This document shows positions 1-11,849 of a DNA stretch of 64,000 bases, piece after piece. Location: NCBI GenBank assembly GCA_003049485.1, contig PYST01000080.1:1-64000 (forward strand), written 5' to 3'. Both the position numbers and the translations under genes were made by a program. How positions within the stretch are numbered: position 1 is the stretch's first letter; every line of letters begins with the position of its first letter. A model generated the notes under the pieces. It worked only from the letters and a program-made list of their open reading frames with translations. It ran no database searches and was not told the DNA's origin. Source of the DNA: Ophioceras dolichostomum (lineage: Eukaryota > Ascomycota > Sordariomycetes > Magnaporthales > Ophioceraceae).

Positions 1-35
1 TTCCTAATCAACCGTTTTTCCTAATCAGCCGTCCC
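1..35. repeat. Imperfect tandem repeat at the window edge
   Basis: TTCCTAATCAACCGT is followed by TTCCTAATCAGCCGT, about 17-bp units with one mismatch. The array may continue outside the window. Confidence 0.6.
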
Positions 36-1550
36 CAGGCCCTGTTGGGGGCCTGGGATTTTGATCGAAAATAGATCCCCAGAAGTATTTAGTGCGTTGT
101 CCCTAGGGAAAAGCTGGGCACGCTGCATGAGTGGGTGAGTGTGAGTCGAGCTTCGCGTCCAATCTTGGCAAAGAACATGTAATATCGCGTATCTGACGCA
201 ACCCTGTAGAAGCTGCAAAGCAGCCAGTCAGCCAGTGAGCTCAAAGGCTTTTAAATCACGCGCTGGAGCAAGCAGACGCCACCAGCACACTTCCAACCTG
301 GCTCCCCTGATCAGTGGCGAGCGCACCAGAGCTTTCAGAGGGCTTTGTGGGACCTGAACAGGAGGCTTGTGGCATGGTTGGTGGTGATACTACGTTGTAC
401 GTTCTCCGTTAACGATGGTTTCATGCCTTCTTCTGATTGCCGTCTCGTTGATGCTGATGCCTACGGTTCACACCTTTGTAGCCTGAAAATTTGATGCCGA
501 CTCGAGGCCCAAGCCCCATTCTCAACCCGTTTCCGTAGGCTGCAAACCGCCAATTTCAAACGGCTCTGAGAGGGCCAGCTTCCTGGGGAATTAGAACCGT
601 TCAACGGTCATCAACGGGCAGTCGTAGTTTAAGGTCCTGCCGAGTTCAGAGGCACTCCCTCCACTGTGGTAAGACCGGGTTCCGCATTCGTCCGGGAACC
701 CGAATGATCAGGCGCATCGAGTCCCCGAGACAGTCCTGCCCTCCAGGACGGCGCAGATTGGGTGCTCCCCTCGCCTGTGGAAAGGACCCTACTCCACTAT
801 AGGACCCCTATACTCCACCATGACTGCAGCGGACTCCCCAGTCTGCACACCGGGATTCCAGAAGCTTATTATGACCTACAGCGACTTGCTTCAGCGCATC
901 AGCATACCAGACCACATTCTCACTTACATGTCTACATAGAGCCTCAAATTTCCCGATCTGTTCAGCCTCAATTACATTGCTTGCCTGGGATATGCAGTTG
1001 CTGAAGCGGCTCACACAGGTGTTGCCGACCACGGGACGATAATTGATGGCTGCCTGTTCCTGTTTTGTCCAGTGTTGTACCTAAAGAGATGATTGATTCA
1101 TGTCGGGTCGTTCCCCTCCATCACCGTTAGGCAACCCCGTTCCTCGCTCGCGTGGCCATTAGTGCTCCAGGGTAGATAGTTCCACGCTGCGGGAAGTTAG
1201 AGAACGCTAAAAGCAGTAAGGCACCCTCCAGCCACTAAGGCAACCGTGTCTCCGACTCGAGAGCATATTGACGGTCACGGTATCGGCAGATACATGCAGG
1301 TAGATTCCCCTCACCCCACCCCCACGTCGGAACAGCAAACGAGCAAGCGAGAAAATACCTAGCGCCCGTACTTCGGAAAGGAAGTACAGCATGTAGACCA
1401 GTAAGGAATATATCGGGCGATCTGACGCAAGCCAAATCACATCTCAACTGTCGGAGCTCCCTCAGACTTTCAGCCCTAGATGCACCCAAACGCAACCGGG
1501 CATAACTTATCAGCCCATTGTTACTCGACGATACGTACAAATGCGCACAC

Positions 1551-1590
1551 AGGGGCGACACTCAGCTCTCAGGGGTGACACTCAGCCCTC
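1551..1590. repeat. Tandem duplication, 2 x 20 bp
   Basis: Two adjacent 20-bp units, 1551-1570 and 1571-1590, both begin AGGGG and end CTC. They differ at two positions, both C/T transitions. It lies in gene-free sequence. Confidence 0.8.
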
Positions 1591-2383
1591 AGCACAGCCA
1601 GGGGAAAAAGCGATGCTTTGTGCTCGACTTTCAACGTGTCAACATCTCACTGAGTGGCAGCTCACTCTCGCGATGGTCGGCGACGCCGTGTCACCTCGTC
1701 ACCGCCGTGTCGTTCAATCCGTTTTCTCCATGTGATACCTGCCTACCCACCGACGCTCTCACGCCTCCACCGGGACACGAGGGGTATCCCCCGATACCGG
1801 GAGAAGCATCTTGCTGAGAAGGAAGCCTGTTGCTGAAAGAACCTCACGGAAAGCTGGCAGACCGGTGACTCACTAGGATGGATATAGGACACATAACCCC
1901 GACTCGACGTAAAGGACACCTATGTATTCGCATGGGACGCGAAGGAGGCCTCTCCTGCCCTCGCGAGTGGGAAGAAGGTGCGATATCAGGAAAATTCTTC
2001 TTGAGCATGATGATCCATATCTATGAATGCTTCTATCAAGTTCCCATGTTTCTTTCCTTCCTCCAAGCTCGTGTAGGTAGGGCCACAAAGAAAGAAAGAA
2101 AAAGTAGAGATGAAATACGAAGACCATATGCGAGAGCAGGGAGGAAACGGCTACTTAACCAAAAGAGAGAACGCCGTTCCAATCCACCCAACCATCCATC
2201 CATCCATCCGTTTCGTAGTCGACAAAGAGACGCTGGGAAATAGAAGAATACTGTTCCGATGGGGGTGACGAAAAGAGAGCAAAAAGACAACAACACCGAC
2301 AGGAAGACAGGCAATGAAAGGGGAGTATCAGTAATCTCTAAAGCAAAGCTTTCTTCTTCTTCTCGTTCCTCGTACGTAGTCCA

Positions 2384-3148
2384 TCAGTACCCAAAGCTAT
2401 CATGCTGATGCACCGGACACCTCCCCGGATGCCCCACGAACCAAGCCGAGATGCACGCGTGGTGGAACCGGCACAGGCACTCCAGCCTCGCCATCGGCAC
2501 GCCGACCTCGAACTCCTCGAGGCAGATGGTGCACTCGGCCGAGTCGACGCAGTCCTTCTCCGTCGCGAGGTAGGGGAACATTCCCGTGCGGCGGGGCGCC
2601 GCTCTAGCTGAGCCCTCTCTGTTAGGAGCGCTGCTGCCACTACCAGAACCGCTGGGGGCCGCCCCCGCCCCTGGAATGGTGACGCCCGGCGGCAGCACGG
2701 CGCCCGAGCTGGCTGCGATGGGGCCGTACGTGCTGTGGGCGGTGATGCAGATGCTGATGTGCGCCTCGCGAAGGGCGTCGACATTGGGGAGCGTGCGGGG
2801 CGGGAGCTCGCGGTGGCAGACGGGGCATTCGTCTTCCTCGGCGATTTGGTACTGTTGCTGTTGTTGCTGGGGAGGCGGGGGCAGGCCGCGGCGGTGGTGG
2901 TGGGAATGGGGCTGGCCGCCGCCGGAGGAAGAGGAGGAGGAGGGCTGGCCGCCGCTGCCGGAGGGGTAGCGAGAGCCCCCTGCAGCAGCAGAAGAAGCGG
3001 GTTGGGAAGGAAAGTACGCGGGGGGCGTGCCGGCGAGGATGCGGCCCCGGGGAGACTGGTATGGATTGCTGGTGGGCCGGGATGGCCCGGCTCCGTCGTG
3101 TTGCTGCTTGGAAGCGTCAGTGACGAAATTTCAGTATACACTCAGACA

Positions 3149-3179
<31 letters not shown>

Positions 3180-3808
3180 CGAACGCACCATAGTGACGCT
3201 TCTGCTCCTAGCATAAGCACCACCTGCCCCTGAGGAGCCCGCGTTGGAATAAGCAGCCAAGTGACGACCGAACGATTCGCCCAGATAAGAGCCACTGCTG
3301 GCGGCAGGACCACCACCGCCACCACTACCACTACCAAAGATGCTGCTCTGCGACCTCCCGTGGGCCCGCTGTTGTTGGCCTTGTTGTTGTGCCTGTCCCT
3401 GCTGCGTCGACGACTGCTGCTGCGGCGGGGAAGTGTTCGGGTCCGGCACACAGGGGTTGCAGAGCCTCACGCGCTCGCCGCCGCCCAGGCTGCTGAAGTC
3501 CGCGTAGCCGCCCTCGCCGCCGCCGCTGATGAGGGACGACGGGTATCGCTGTGCCAGGTTGCGCGTCGCGCCGGGCGGTTGGACGATGAACTGGTAGGGG
3601 ATCGTGATGCGGTGCGGGGAGCACGAGTTGCAGACGACTCTGCCGCATTTTCTGTGTGTGTGCAACAGGGTAGGGTAAAAAAAAAGTGTTTATGTGTAAG
3701 TAAGCGCACTTTTATGAGAAGGAGTAAAAAAGTTTATCCCAGAAACGGGACAGGAAAAGGTACGGAGGATGAAGTAGTGGGACATAGGTGGGGGCTATAC
3801 ATCATAGA

Positions 3809-3844
<36 letters not shown>

Positions 3845-4938
3845 CAGTCGTACTTCCCTCAAGCGGGGTGCCGACACCAAGGTTCCGAGACTCATCTATT
3901 TGGATCAGAAGGACTGGCCGCCTCCCCAGAACTCATGGTTGAACCGTGGTGGTAGTGGCGGTGGCATCCANGGCAGATAGGACACAAAGTCACTTCAGCA
4001 TCGGGCTGCCACCTAGGGAACACGATCGTGGCTGGGCTGTCGTTGTGAGTCCTCTCGACATTCCGCTGAGACGACGACGACGCCCTGCTCCAAGCAGAAG
4101 CAGCCCCTTGCGTCATCGTCGCTGCAGGAGGTATAGCTGGCAGAGGCGGGTCTGGCCTAGGGGGGATAGGCGGGGTAGGGGGTAAGGGCAGTTCTGGTTC
4201 GTCCGGGCGAGGAGGAGGAGGAGGAGGAGGAGGAGTCGTCGTCGTCGTCGATGCCGCGGCGGTTTGTGTGTCAGACGATGGGGCTGGACGTGGGGGTCGT
4301 ACCGTGCTAGCGGCGGAGGCTGGGCGGTCTTCGACCTCCGGTTCTTCAGCTCCTCCTGCTCCCAGAAGACCGGGGCCTGGAACCGTATTGAGTCGTAGCC
4401 GCGCGGGGCTTGGCAAGTCACCCCGACTGTCGGCTACAGGAGAAGCGGCGGCGGCATCTTGGGTGAGGGATGGTGACGGCGCTAGGAGGCTAGACGAACT
4501 GTCTTGCTGGTCTGTTTCTGATCGTCTAGATTCACCGGCAGCTGAGGGAACCCCAGAGCTTGTCGAATCAGCCGTAGCTGTGGATGCGCCACCGGCACCT
4601 TGCGATGTGTGTTGTTGCCCTGAGTCTTCTGCGGTCCCTGTCTGCGGGTCCGGACGTTCGTTCGAGGTCGAGGCTGTCGGCTCGCTGTTCTCCTCGCCGG
4701 GTCGGCTATCGAATCTGGCATCGCTCGTTTCGGAGGCAGCTCGTTCGACGATGTGAGAAGGGCAGTCGAAGTATCTGGAGCATTCCTGGTCGAAGAACCT
4801 CTCGTTTCGCCACTGGCAGACGTCAGGGCTGTTGTCCGGAGCGTCACTGCCGATGTAGGAGCTCCCCGAAACGGAGTCTTCGTCGCTGTATTCCACGTCC
4901 ATCGTGGCACTAGCGCGGCCTTCAGCTCGTGTGGCCAT
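2384..4938 (-). CDS. FYVE and RING zinc-finger protein, Pib1-like E3 ubiquitin ligase (possibly damaged)
   Basis: Likely an endosomal or vacuolar E3 ubiquitin ligase: FYVE fingers bind phosphatidylinositol 3-phosphate and RING fingers recruit E2 enzymes, as in yeast Pib1. Exon 1 (ATG at 4938 to about 3972) encodes a long acidic, Ser/Pro-rich leader, then WQPD and CPIC, the start of a FYVE finger. A second exon (3651-3189) resumes at KCGRVVCNSC and continues to the last FYVE cysteines (LCNPC). The third exon (3106 or 3103 to 2384) has a C-x2-C-x20-H-x3-C finger (CPVCHRELPP onward) and a C-terminal RING-type finger starting CTICLEEF. About 12-13 residues expected between CPIC and RKCGR, including the basic RKHHC motif, cannot be found. 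A lone N at 3971 and a 32-base C run lie in that interval. The second intron has donor GTGCGT at 3188 and a 26-base homopolymer. The family is clear; the first junction is unresolved. Confidence 0.75.
3154..3179. repeat. A26 homopolymer in an intron
   Basis: Twenty-six consecutive A on the plus strand, which is a T tract in the sense orientation, inside the second intron of the FYVE/RING gene. It sits between donor GTGCGT and the acceptor near 3107, so it may act as an extended polypyrimidine tract. Confidence 0.9.
3811..3842. repeat. C32 homopolymer (G32 in the sense strand)
   Basis: Thirty-two consecutive C on the plus strand. In the sense direction this is an uninterrupted G run within the presumed first intron of the FYVE/RING gene. 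Such a tract could form G-quadruplexes and is error-prone in sequencing and assembly. It is 129 bases from the ambiguous base at 3971. Confidence 0.9.
3971..3971. other. Ambiguous base (N) inside the FYVE finger coding sequence
   Basis: The only N noticed in the window. It falls two bases past the codon for the second cysteine of CPIC. The expected remainder of the FYVE finger is missing just beyond it, so it may mark a poor consensus or a collapsed join rather than one uncertain base. Confidence 0.9.
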
Positions 4939-6092
4939 GTTGAGACATGGGTGCGGGCGAGAACGAGAGGCAGGAAAAAAGGGGGCGGGGTCCCGTGGCT
5001 ACCCCCTATCGAGGAACTTCGGAGATGGATGTGAGAGATCCTAGGTACGGCGGTTTGGGCAGAAGAAAATGTGAAAAGAAAGTCAACGAAGGTTTTTGCC
5101 CACGAAAAGCGACTTTAGAGGCTTGAGGTTTGAGTATGCTTTGAGTCTTGAGAGCAGCGATGTGGCGAGGTGAAGTCGGGTTCGTACTACGGCGGAGCTG
5201 ATAGGAGATGCGGAGGCGTGCAGGCAGCCGATAACGATGTTCAGGCGTCTAAATCTCCGACGGTGTTTCCCGTGCCGTTGCGGAACTTGCTCTGCCGCCT
5301 CGAAAGACGTGAGGCCGGAATGGCGAAAGGAGGGCAAGATTCTCGTCGTCCTCGGCTGTATGTTATAGTACGTCGTTCGAGGCTTTCGGGGAGGTTCTGT
5401 GTTTTGTAATGAATCACCAACGAGGGTGGAAAGATGGGCCGGGCGGAGCACGCGAGCTTGTTGACATCGGTATGTGACAACCGCCCCACCGCCGATCTCA
5501 GCCTTATCAATCCGAGAACGAACCCCTCCCTCAACTCCCCTTTGGTGAGCACGTCTTGTACCCTCTCAACGGGATATTGACAGAAAAGTCAGAAGTCATG
5601 GTCTTATTTTGTCCAGAGCTGAATCGGAATATCCATCGAAATTCCTGCCACCAAGCCATTTCTGGGTTCATTCACCAACAATTTCCCAATAAGACGGGAT
5701 GGACCCTGGGTTGGCCGCCTGAGCCACTAACTCGGACCCGGCCGTGGCCTACACCACCTACCTAATTTTGTAACCGGTGCCACTTACAGCAATGGAAGTA
5801 CGACAACATCATGAATGATAGCACCCAGACTATTTCGAGATATGTCCCTTCCCTCTGTGCCTCACACCTCGCTGGGTTGAGTGAAATATTTACATCGAGC
5901 TTGAAATATTTACATCGAGCTGAGCGCCTGCTAACCACGCCTCCTCTAGCCTGTCGATGCGCAGAGAGTAGACCGAGGCGTTCAAAAAGACAAAACAGAG
6001 GCCGGTTCTCTTCTGGATGGTTGGACGGCTAGGCTCGTATATCATACCTACCGCCCACCTGCCTATCTAAGTACTTAGACCGCAGTCATCCA
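4939..6092. other. Intergenic region with a 20-bp tandem duplication
   Basis: Upstream region of the FYVE/RING gene (minus) and 3' flank of the monooxygenase gene (minus). No gene recognised. It carries a perfect 20-bp tandem duplication at 5882-5921. Confidence 0.6.
5882..5921. repeat. Perfect tandem duplication, 2 x 20 bp
   Basis: The 20-bp unit TGAAATATTTACATCGAGCT occurs twice, head to tail (5882-5901 and 5902-5921), with no mismatch. This suggests a recent slippage or duplication event in non-coding DNA. Confidence 0.9.
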
Positions 6093-9000
6093 TCACTCAA
6101 TCCTAGTGCCGCTTCCCATCATAAGGTCCCCCATTCCCAAGCCCTCCACCACCTTCGCCCCAATCACCTCGTAGACCGGCATCTGGGCCAGTACAGACGT
6201 GACGTGGTGTAGCATAGGCAACCTCTCCGGATCCAACGCATCGATCCGGATGCTACTACTCCTAGCCTGCGTCGACCTCTCCTCCACACGCTTGACTAGT
6301 GGCATGCGCGTACCATCACCACCCCCTTTCTCGGGGTGCCGCGATCCACCACTACGCCTCCTCACCACACACGCGTACTCACCGGCCTCAGCCCTCCCGG
6401 GCTGGCCCACGGCGGCGGGGACAAACCTGTAGGCGAGGAGGTCGTCGTCACCTTCCTCCTTCTCTTTCCATCTATCTCCCTCCGCCTCAGCGGCAACATG
6501 AACATCCTCATCCTTCTCTTGGAGGCCCTCCAGAACGAACTCCGCGAACTTGACATCCCTCCACGAGGCCGCGATATGGATCGACTGCGTGTCCGCGTCG
6601 CGATCCATCGTGACGTCGCAGAAGACTCTCGGCAGGGGGGCAAAGGCAAACTGATCACCGCCCTCCTCACCGTCGTCTGAGACTGCTGGGTAGTAGTTCT
6701 CAAAGACGACAGGCACGTATGTCCCCTGGAGCGAAACGCCCTCCTGTTTCGTCTGATATTTGACACCATGTACATAGAGGCCCAGCCGTGCCGCGCTGGA
6801 CCCTCCTTGCCCACCAGCAAGCGACGGCAGTGGCCCGTCCAGCTTCGTGGCGCGGATGCTCGCCTCGCAGACCGTGGCTGGGGACGTGAACCTGAACTGG
6901 GGCACGGGGAAGAGGGTCTGGAGGAACGTCCTGGATGTCCTGAACCGTATGGTTGCGGTGCAGAAGGTGATCTGACCTCTTGAGTCGGTGGTGCCCGTGT
7001 CTGTGGGCTGGAGCTGGAGTTTCTGCTGGCAAGGATGAGGACGAGGATGAGGTGTACTAGTAGCAGTTGCAGTGGCGGTGTATGGTGGTGCAGGTCCGAA
7101 GCCTAGTGGCATCCGGAAGGAGAGGTTCGGGTTCTGAGCCCACTTCCGCCTCCTGAACACGTCTGAGGCGTAGTCTAGCTCGTCGTGTCCAAAGTTATAG
7201 GCAGTGTATGCCATCACTGCAACGGAAATAGGGATGGTCAGTTATTGACGGTCGAGTTGAGTAGAGTTGAGTTGGGTTGAGTTGAGTGGGGTGGAGCAAG
7301 GGATAAATGTACTGTCGATTTGAGGCATCCCGTTGATCCAGTCCTTTCCCGCTTGGCGAGAGTACTCCTGGATCATGTGTGCCCTCTCATATCGGATCTT
7401 CTCGTACAGCTTCAGTCGCTCAGGGACGTCCTCTGGGGCTGTATCGCGGGGGAGAACGACCGTGATGGCGGCGGCGTCCTCGATGGCCTGTCCTGCACCT
7501 TGTCCTTGGTCTGTCATACCTGTTAGCGGCCAGCCCGAACAGATTGTCGACACAGCATCGCCGGTTACACTCGCTCTTCTCTTCTCCCTGCGGCAAAGGA
7601 AACTTACGAGGTGTGAATGGATGTGCAGCGTCCCCAACCAATGCCAGCTTCCCGTTGCACCAGGTCGGGAGCTTCTCCATGTCCATCAACTGCCAAACCT
7701 TCAGCGTCGAAGGGTCGATCTTGCTCATGAGCTTCTTAACAGTCGGGTTGAAGTCTCCGAAGACCTTTAGGAGCTGGTCTAGCTCGCCTTGCTTGTCCCA
7801 TTCTATAGGCAGGTAGGTGGTAGGCAGAGTAAGTGAGGAGTGCGCACCATCTATAAGAGAAGGATCAGGATCCAAGCTAGAAAACTTACCGTCGCTCTTA
7901 GTCGCGTGTGATTCAGAATCAGGGTGAATAGCAACAAAGTTCAGCACCTCGTTGTTGTTGCATGGGTACATGACGATCCGTCTGTCGTCGCCGTACCAGA
8001 GCGACAGGGCGTTCTTTTGCTCCACCCATGGGGCAGTTTCGGGGTCGCTCGCGGCCACATGTCTAGGTATCAAGAAGCGGAACACTGCCTTTCCTGAAGG
8101 GAAGAGCACGGCATCTTTCTTGACGTACGACCTCGTCCGGGACTATGCTCGAGTTAGGTACGATGTCCCACACGATCTCTCGTCAGTGATCTAGTATGTA
8201 TGTATCTCACTGTGATGAGGCGATGATACAGGTAATAAATACGTTGCTCACTCCGAGTGACAGGCCTGAAGCAGGCGAAACAGGCAAACCCATGTGAGGG
8301 GGAGGGGATATTGTGCAGTATGGTACAGTGTGGCAGTATGGTACGACATAGCACTTACATAGACCCCATCCACACCAAGCACGACGTCAGCTTCAACAAC
8401 AGTACCGTCATCCAGCTTGATAGCTCCCCTCTGGCCATCAACATGGACCACCTTGTTCGAGAAGTGCAGCGCAGCTGGACGTCCCGGCCCTCCGTCGGGA
8501 CCCGTGGCGAGCTTCGTAAGGTGCTCGTGCAGGTTGTGCCTGTGGCAGAGCAGCCACGGGTGCTGCCACATCCTGTTGGGCCCCCTCAGGTCGACCTTGC
8601 GGATGACGCCGCCGTGCTGGTCGAACTCGTGCAGGTGCTGCATCTCGTTCGCGCCGAACGTCTCGGCGTAGATCCCCCAACGGCGCAGGACGCCGTTGCA
8701 GTTGGGCGCGAGGTGGATCGCGGCTCCGAGCTGGCTGGATGAGGAGCACTGCTCGTAGATCTGCCAGAAGAGGAACAGTAGTGAAGAGAGAAGGAAGAGA
8801 GAAGAGTTAGTGGAAAGTCCCTTTGGTCAGGCAAAGAGCTCAGCTATGAAAGATAGCTGCGTGATTCGGCCAAATAAAGCGTGCTACTGTATGTGCCTGG
8901 TGTAAGCCAGTTGGTAAGCCGGTTAGCTTGGTTGGTGGACAGGGAAAGAAGACGAACGTCTACATGATGGCCGTTACGACGGAGGCCAATAGCCGCAGTG

Positions 9001-9131
9001 AGGCCCCCTATTCCGCCTCCCACTACGGCTATCTTGAGCGGCATGGCATGCTCGTCAACTAGAAGGTACTTATGAGGCCCTTCGGCGCTAGTGGCCGCAG
9101 ATGAGTCGTCTCCTAGGCTGGGGATGGGCAT
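6093..9131 (-). CDS. FAD-dependent monooxygenase (salicylate hydroxylase-like) fused to an acetoacetate decarboxylase-like domain
   Basis: Six exons: 9131-8958, 8760-8359, 8142-7890, 7802-7608, 7510-7313, 7216-6093; 781 residues. I chose ATG 9131; upstream codons stay open to a GTG at 9146. Residues 38-43 are GGGIGG, the Rossmann FAD motif. GDAAHP followed by HQGQGAGQAIEDA near 333-355 is the second FAD/ribityl-binding motif of group A flavin monooxygenases, so it probably hydroxylates an aromatic or polyketide substrate with NAD(P)H. The last exon is unlike a monooxygenase. Around residues 500-700 it resembles acetoacetate decarboxylase-like proteins, with YVPVVFENYYP and then PRVFCDV. Family members usually have PK-x-F where this has PRVF near residue 603, so the Schiff-base lysine seems absent. 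It shares a divergent promoter region with the SDR at 11850. The monooxygenase call is firm; the decarboxylase-like fold is a motif-level call. Confidence 0.85.
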
Positions 9132-11849
9132 ATCATCTATCTCCACGGCGTTGGTAAGAAGATCCCCGCGCTAGTCAACAAAGCTGCAGTTAGGCACTAT
9201 TAGCCCGAGATAATGGCAGTGACAAACCACGGCATGCGGGAAGGCATGCAGTGGCATGCAGTAGCTCGAAGTGGAGGGGTTCAGCTCGGGCTGAATAAAT
9301 TGCCACAATGAATTGAAAAAAAATGTACAACGAGGCTTGAACAAGGCTTGCTTGTCATCGTGGGCCTGATGGACTAGGTCGTCGTTCGTTGTTATTATAA
9401 ACAAGGACCTCACTCAGGTAGCACCTGGAGGCCGTTGCGGCTTTCACTGCTTGCTTGTGCGCTTTCACTCGGTCGGTCCCTTGCACGATTGACTGACTAA
9501 ATCCACCCTCCCCCCCTCAGGCGGCTGTGCATCATTACAGCCGTAGAGCTAGGTGACAGGACATGGGATGATAGAGCAGGAGGGACCCGCCCGCAAGACG
9601 GTCCTAACCTGTCGTGACCTTCACTATCAACTGCAGGCCAAGGAGGAGAGGCCACCCCTGACGCAGGAGGAAAGACTAAGATCGTGCATTCTCCGCCTCG
9701 AGCGATATGGTTGATCTGCATTGTCGTAATATCCCAGAAGGGGTGTGGTGTGCGAAGGGGAGGCAGCTCTGAGGCAAGCAAGGAGGCAAGCGAGCAAGCA
9801 GGTCAGGCAACGAAGCACATTCCCTTATCCCCACGTCTCTCGTCCTCTTTCTGTTTGTGTACTCGTACACCCTCGTACAGTATACGTACGTAGCCAACTG
9901 CTAGGCATCAGCCTTGGAAGTTCGTTTTCCCAGATTGGCATTACAGATTGGAGATGGAGGAGGAGGAACGGCAGTCCACTTTCATGCATCAGTACTGCAA
10001 ATTCACAAGTGCCCAGTCGTCATGGTGCCTCGTCGATGGTGACGACAGCGGCGACGATGGCCCACTGCCGCTCCTGCACAACACTGCCCACCAATGCATA
10101 CTTGCACGTATCTTACCTAGGGAGGGAGTACCTACCATTTCCGCACGCTAATATCCCGTACCTACCTTACCCACCGTTCATGCTGCTCGGGTAAGCCTCC
10201 GAGGGGGCCTTCGTTGTAGAGCCCATCCTTATCTCATCTCATCTCTTCCAGCCTACCACATCCGAACTAGCCGAAGGAACAAAGACGAAATAGACGATGG
10301 ACATTGGACGATGCAACGTGGGCAGGAGCTGAGAGGGAGGCTGGAGGGCAGTGGAGGCTCCTCTTGCCCGGGAGACCCTTGCTCGTCAGAGAGAAGTCCC
10401 CGGTAGGTCGGAACAAGTGGGGGTGGAAAGCAAGTCATTCCCGTCCACAGCTTACAACCGACTAAGCCTTACGCTGTCGGGAACGGTACATCTTGTAGCC
10501 CATCTTGTTGTCATGTCATGTGGAATCTTTTAGCAGAGAGCCAGCAAGGGCACGGGCATCCATTCCTCCCAATGCCGTCACCCAATGCCATCACCCGATG
10601 CCGCCTTGGGATCGTCTTGGAATACGATGAAAAAGAAAGACAAGATAAATAACGAAGGACCCTTCATCTTAATCTGGGGGAGCTGGACGTTCATGCATCA
10701 TCGTCGGGCAGCGGCCGAGCCCGCAGTTTCAAAGACCGGTTGGTGGGGACTGGTTCGATCCCGTCGAGGGATACGAGGAGATCGCTGGAGGGATGGACGA
10801 TGGACGAGGGCAGGAGGGATGAGGGGAGAAGATGTGACGAGGGGGATCGTTTTCTTGTCTCCCTCTCGTCGCTGATGTGCGCATCTCTCATCTCTCGGGG
10901 GAAATATTGCTGCGGATGCTACCCTAACAACCCTCCCTGATGATACCTCGTCTCTTTCCGACCCTTGATCTCTCTCACATGGGGCTGCATCTCAAGGTTC
11001 CGGTATCCGAAGTGGGGGGCCCGCAGGAGATCTTTCCGAGACCACAGGGGGACCACAACAGCTTTGTTCGCCATTTTTTGATGAAAACCCTCCGCACAAA
11101 TGGGAGGAGATTTGATTCCAGAGTGTTACGACGGGAGGAGTTTAAAAAAAAGTCTATCGAGACACGTATGGCAGCTCATGGGGTCCAGTCGGCAGGCATG
11201 ATTTTGGCTCCCGATCGACTGCTTGTTCCACTTACACAGGGCGGCGGCAAGGGCGGCTGCGCTGCGCTGTGTCTATATGTGCTTGGATCGTCGTTCGCTG
11301 ATGGCTTAGGTTTACTCCGTCCCGTCTGTGGGAAATTTGTTACTTAACTGATGAACTTATCACCGATGTGCCGTTCATCAATGGATTGGCGTTGGGGTGA
11401 ACTTTCAATTCTACCCCGTCGCCTTCCTCCTGCCGATACACGGACGGAATGATGATGCGATGGCAGTGCGGGGGAATCACCGATTTACCCCCGGCTAATC
11501 TGCACCTGTCCTATCTCGTGCGGAAAAGATGTTCGTGAGAACAGACTTACACAGCCCGGGTTTTTCTAAATGCATTGACTCCTAACTCACTCCCTACCTC
11601 CTCTCATTACCGACTCATCAAACAAGCCCTGCCCTACCTGCCCTGTCCTGCGGAGAGTGAGTGTGGCATCCACCGATTCGCACCCCTGAAATCTATCACG
11701 CCTATTCGCCGCCACCTTCTCTGTGCTACCTGAGGTTCAAACCTAGGGAGGTAGATACTACACGCCGACCTATCGGGCAGGTGCAGCCACTATATCGAAC
11801 CTTGTAGCTCAGTACCTACCTAGTACCTACCCACGTGTAGCAGCCAGCC
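9132..11849. other. Divergent intergenic region between monooxygenase and SDR genes
   Basis: 2.7 kb separating two genes transcribed away from each other, so it should carry both promoters. No gene recognised. TACCTAGG/GTACCTACC motifs occur near 10115-10170 and again at 11811-11832, directly ahead of the SDR start. A 135-codon open frame at 10940-11347 shows no recognisable protein features. Confidence 0.6.

Larger units (their letters stand above)
1..2383. other. Intergenic region, no gene recognised
   Basis: No open frame here looks like a known protein, and the short frames lack codon structure. It holds two small tandem duplications (1-35 and 1551-1590). The right end, from about 2000, is purine/pyrimidine-rich and probably includes the 3' untranslated region of the FYVE/RING gene on the minus strand. 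Confidence 0.6.

Noticed and set aside
9132..9146. GTG start at 9146 for the monooxygenase
   Set aside because: Nuclear fungal genes start with ATG; the first in-frame ATG is at 9131.
10745..10765. GGTTCGATCCC, resembling a tRNA B box
   Set aside because: No T-arm pairing, no A box and no acceptor stem around it.
10940..11347. 135-codon plus-strand open frame upstream of the SDR
   Set aside because: No recognisable domain, signal peptide or family motif; it lies in an otherwise promoter-like divergent region.
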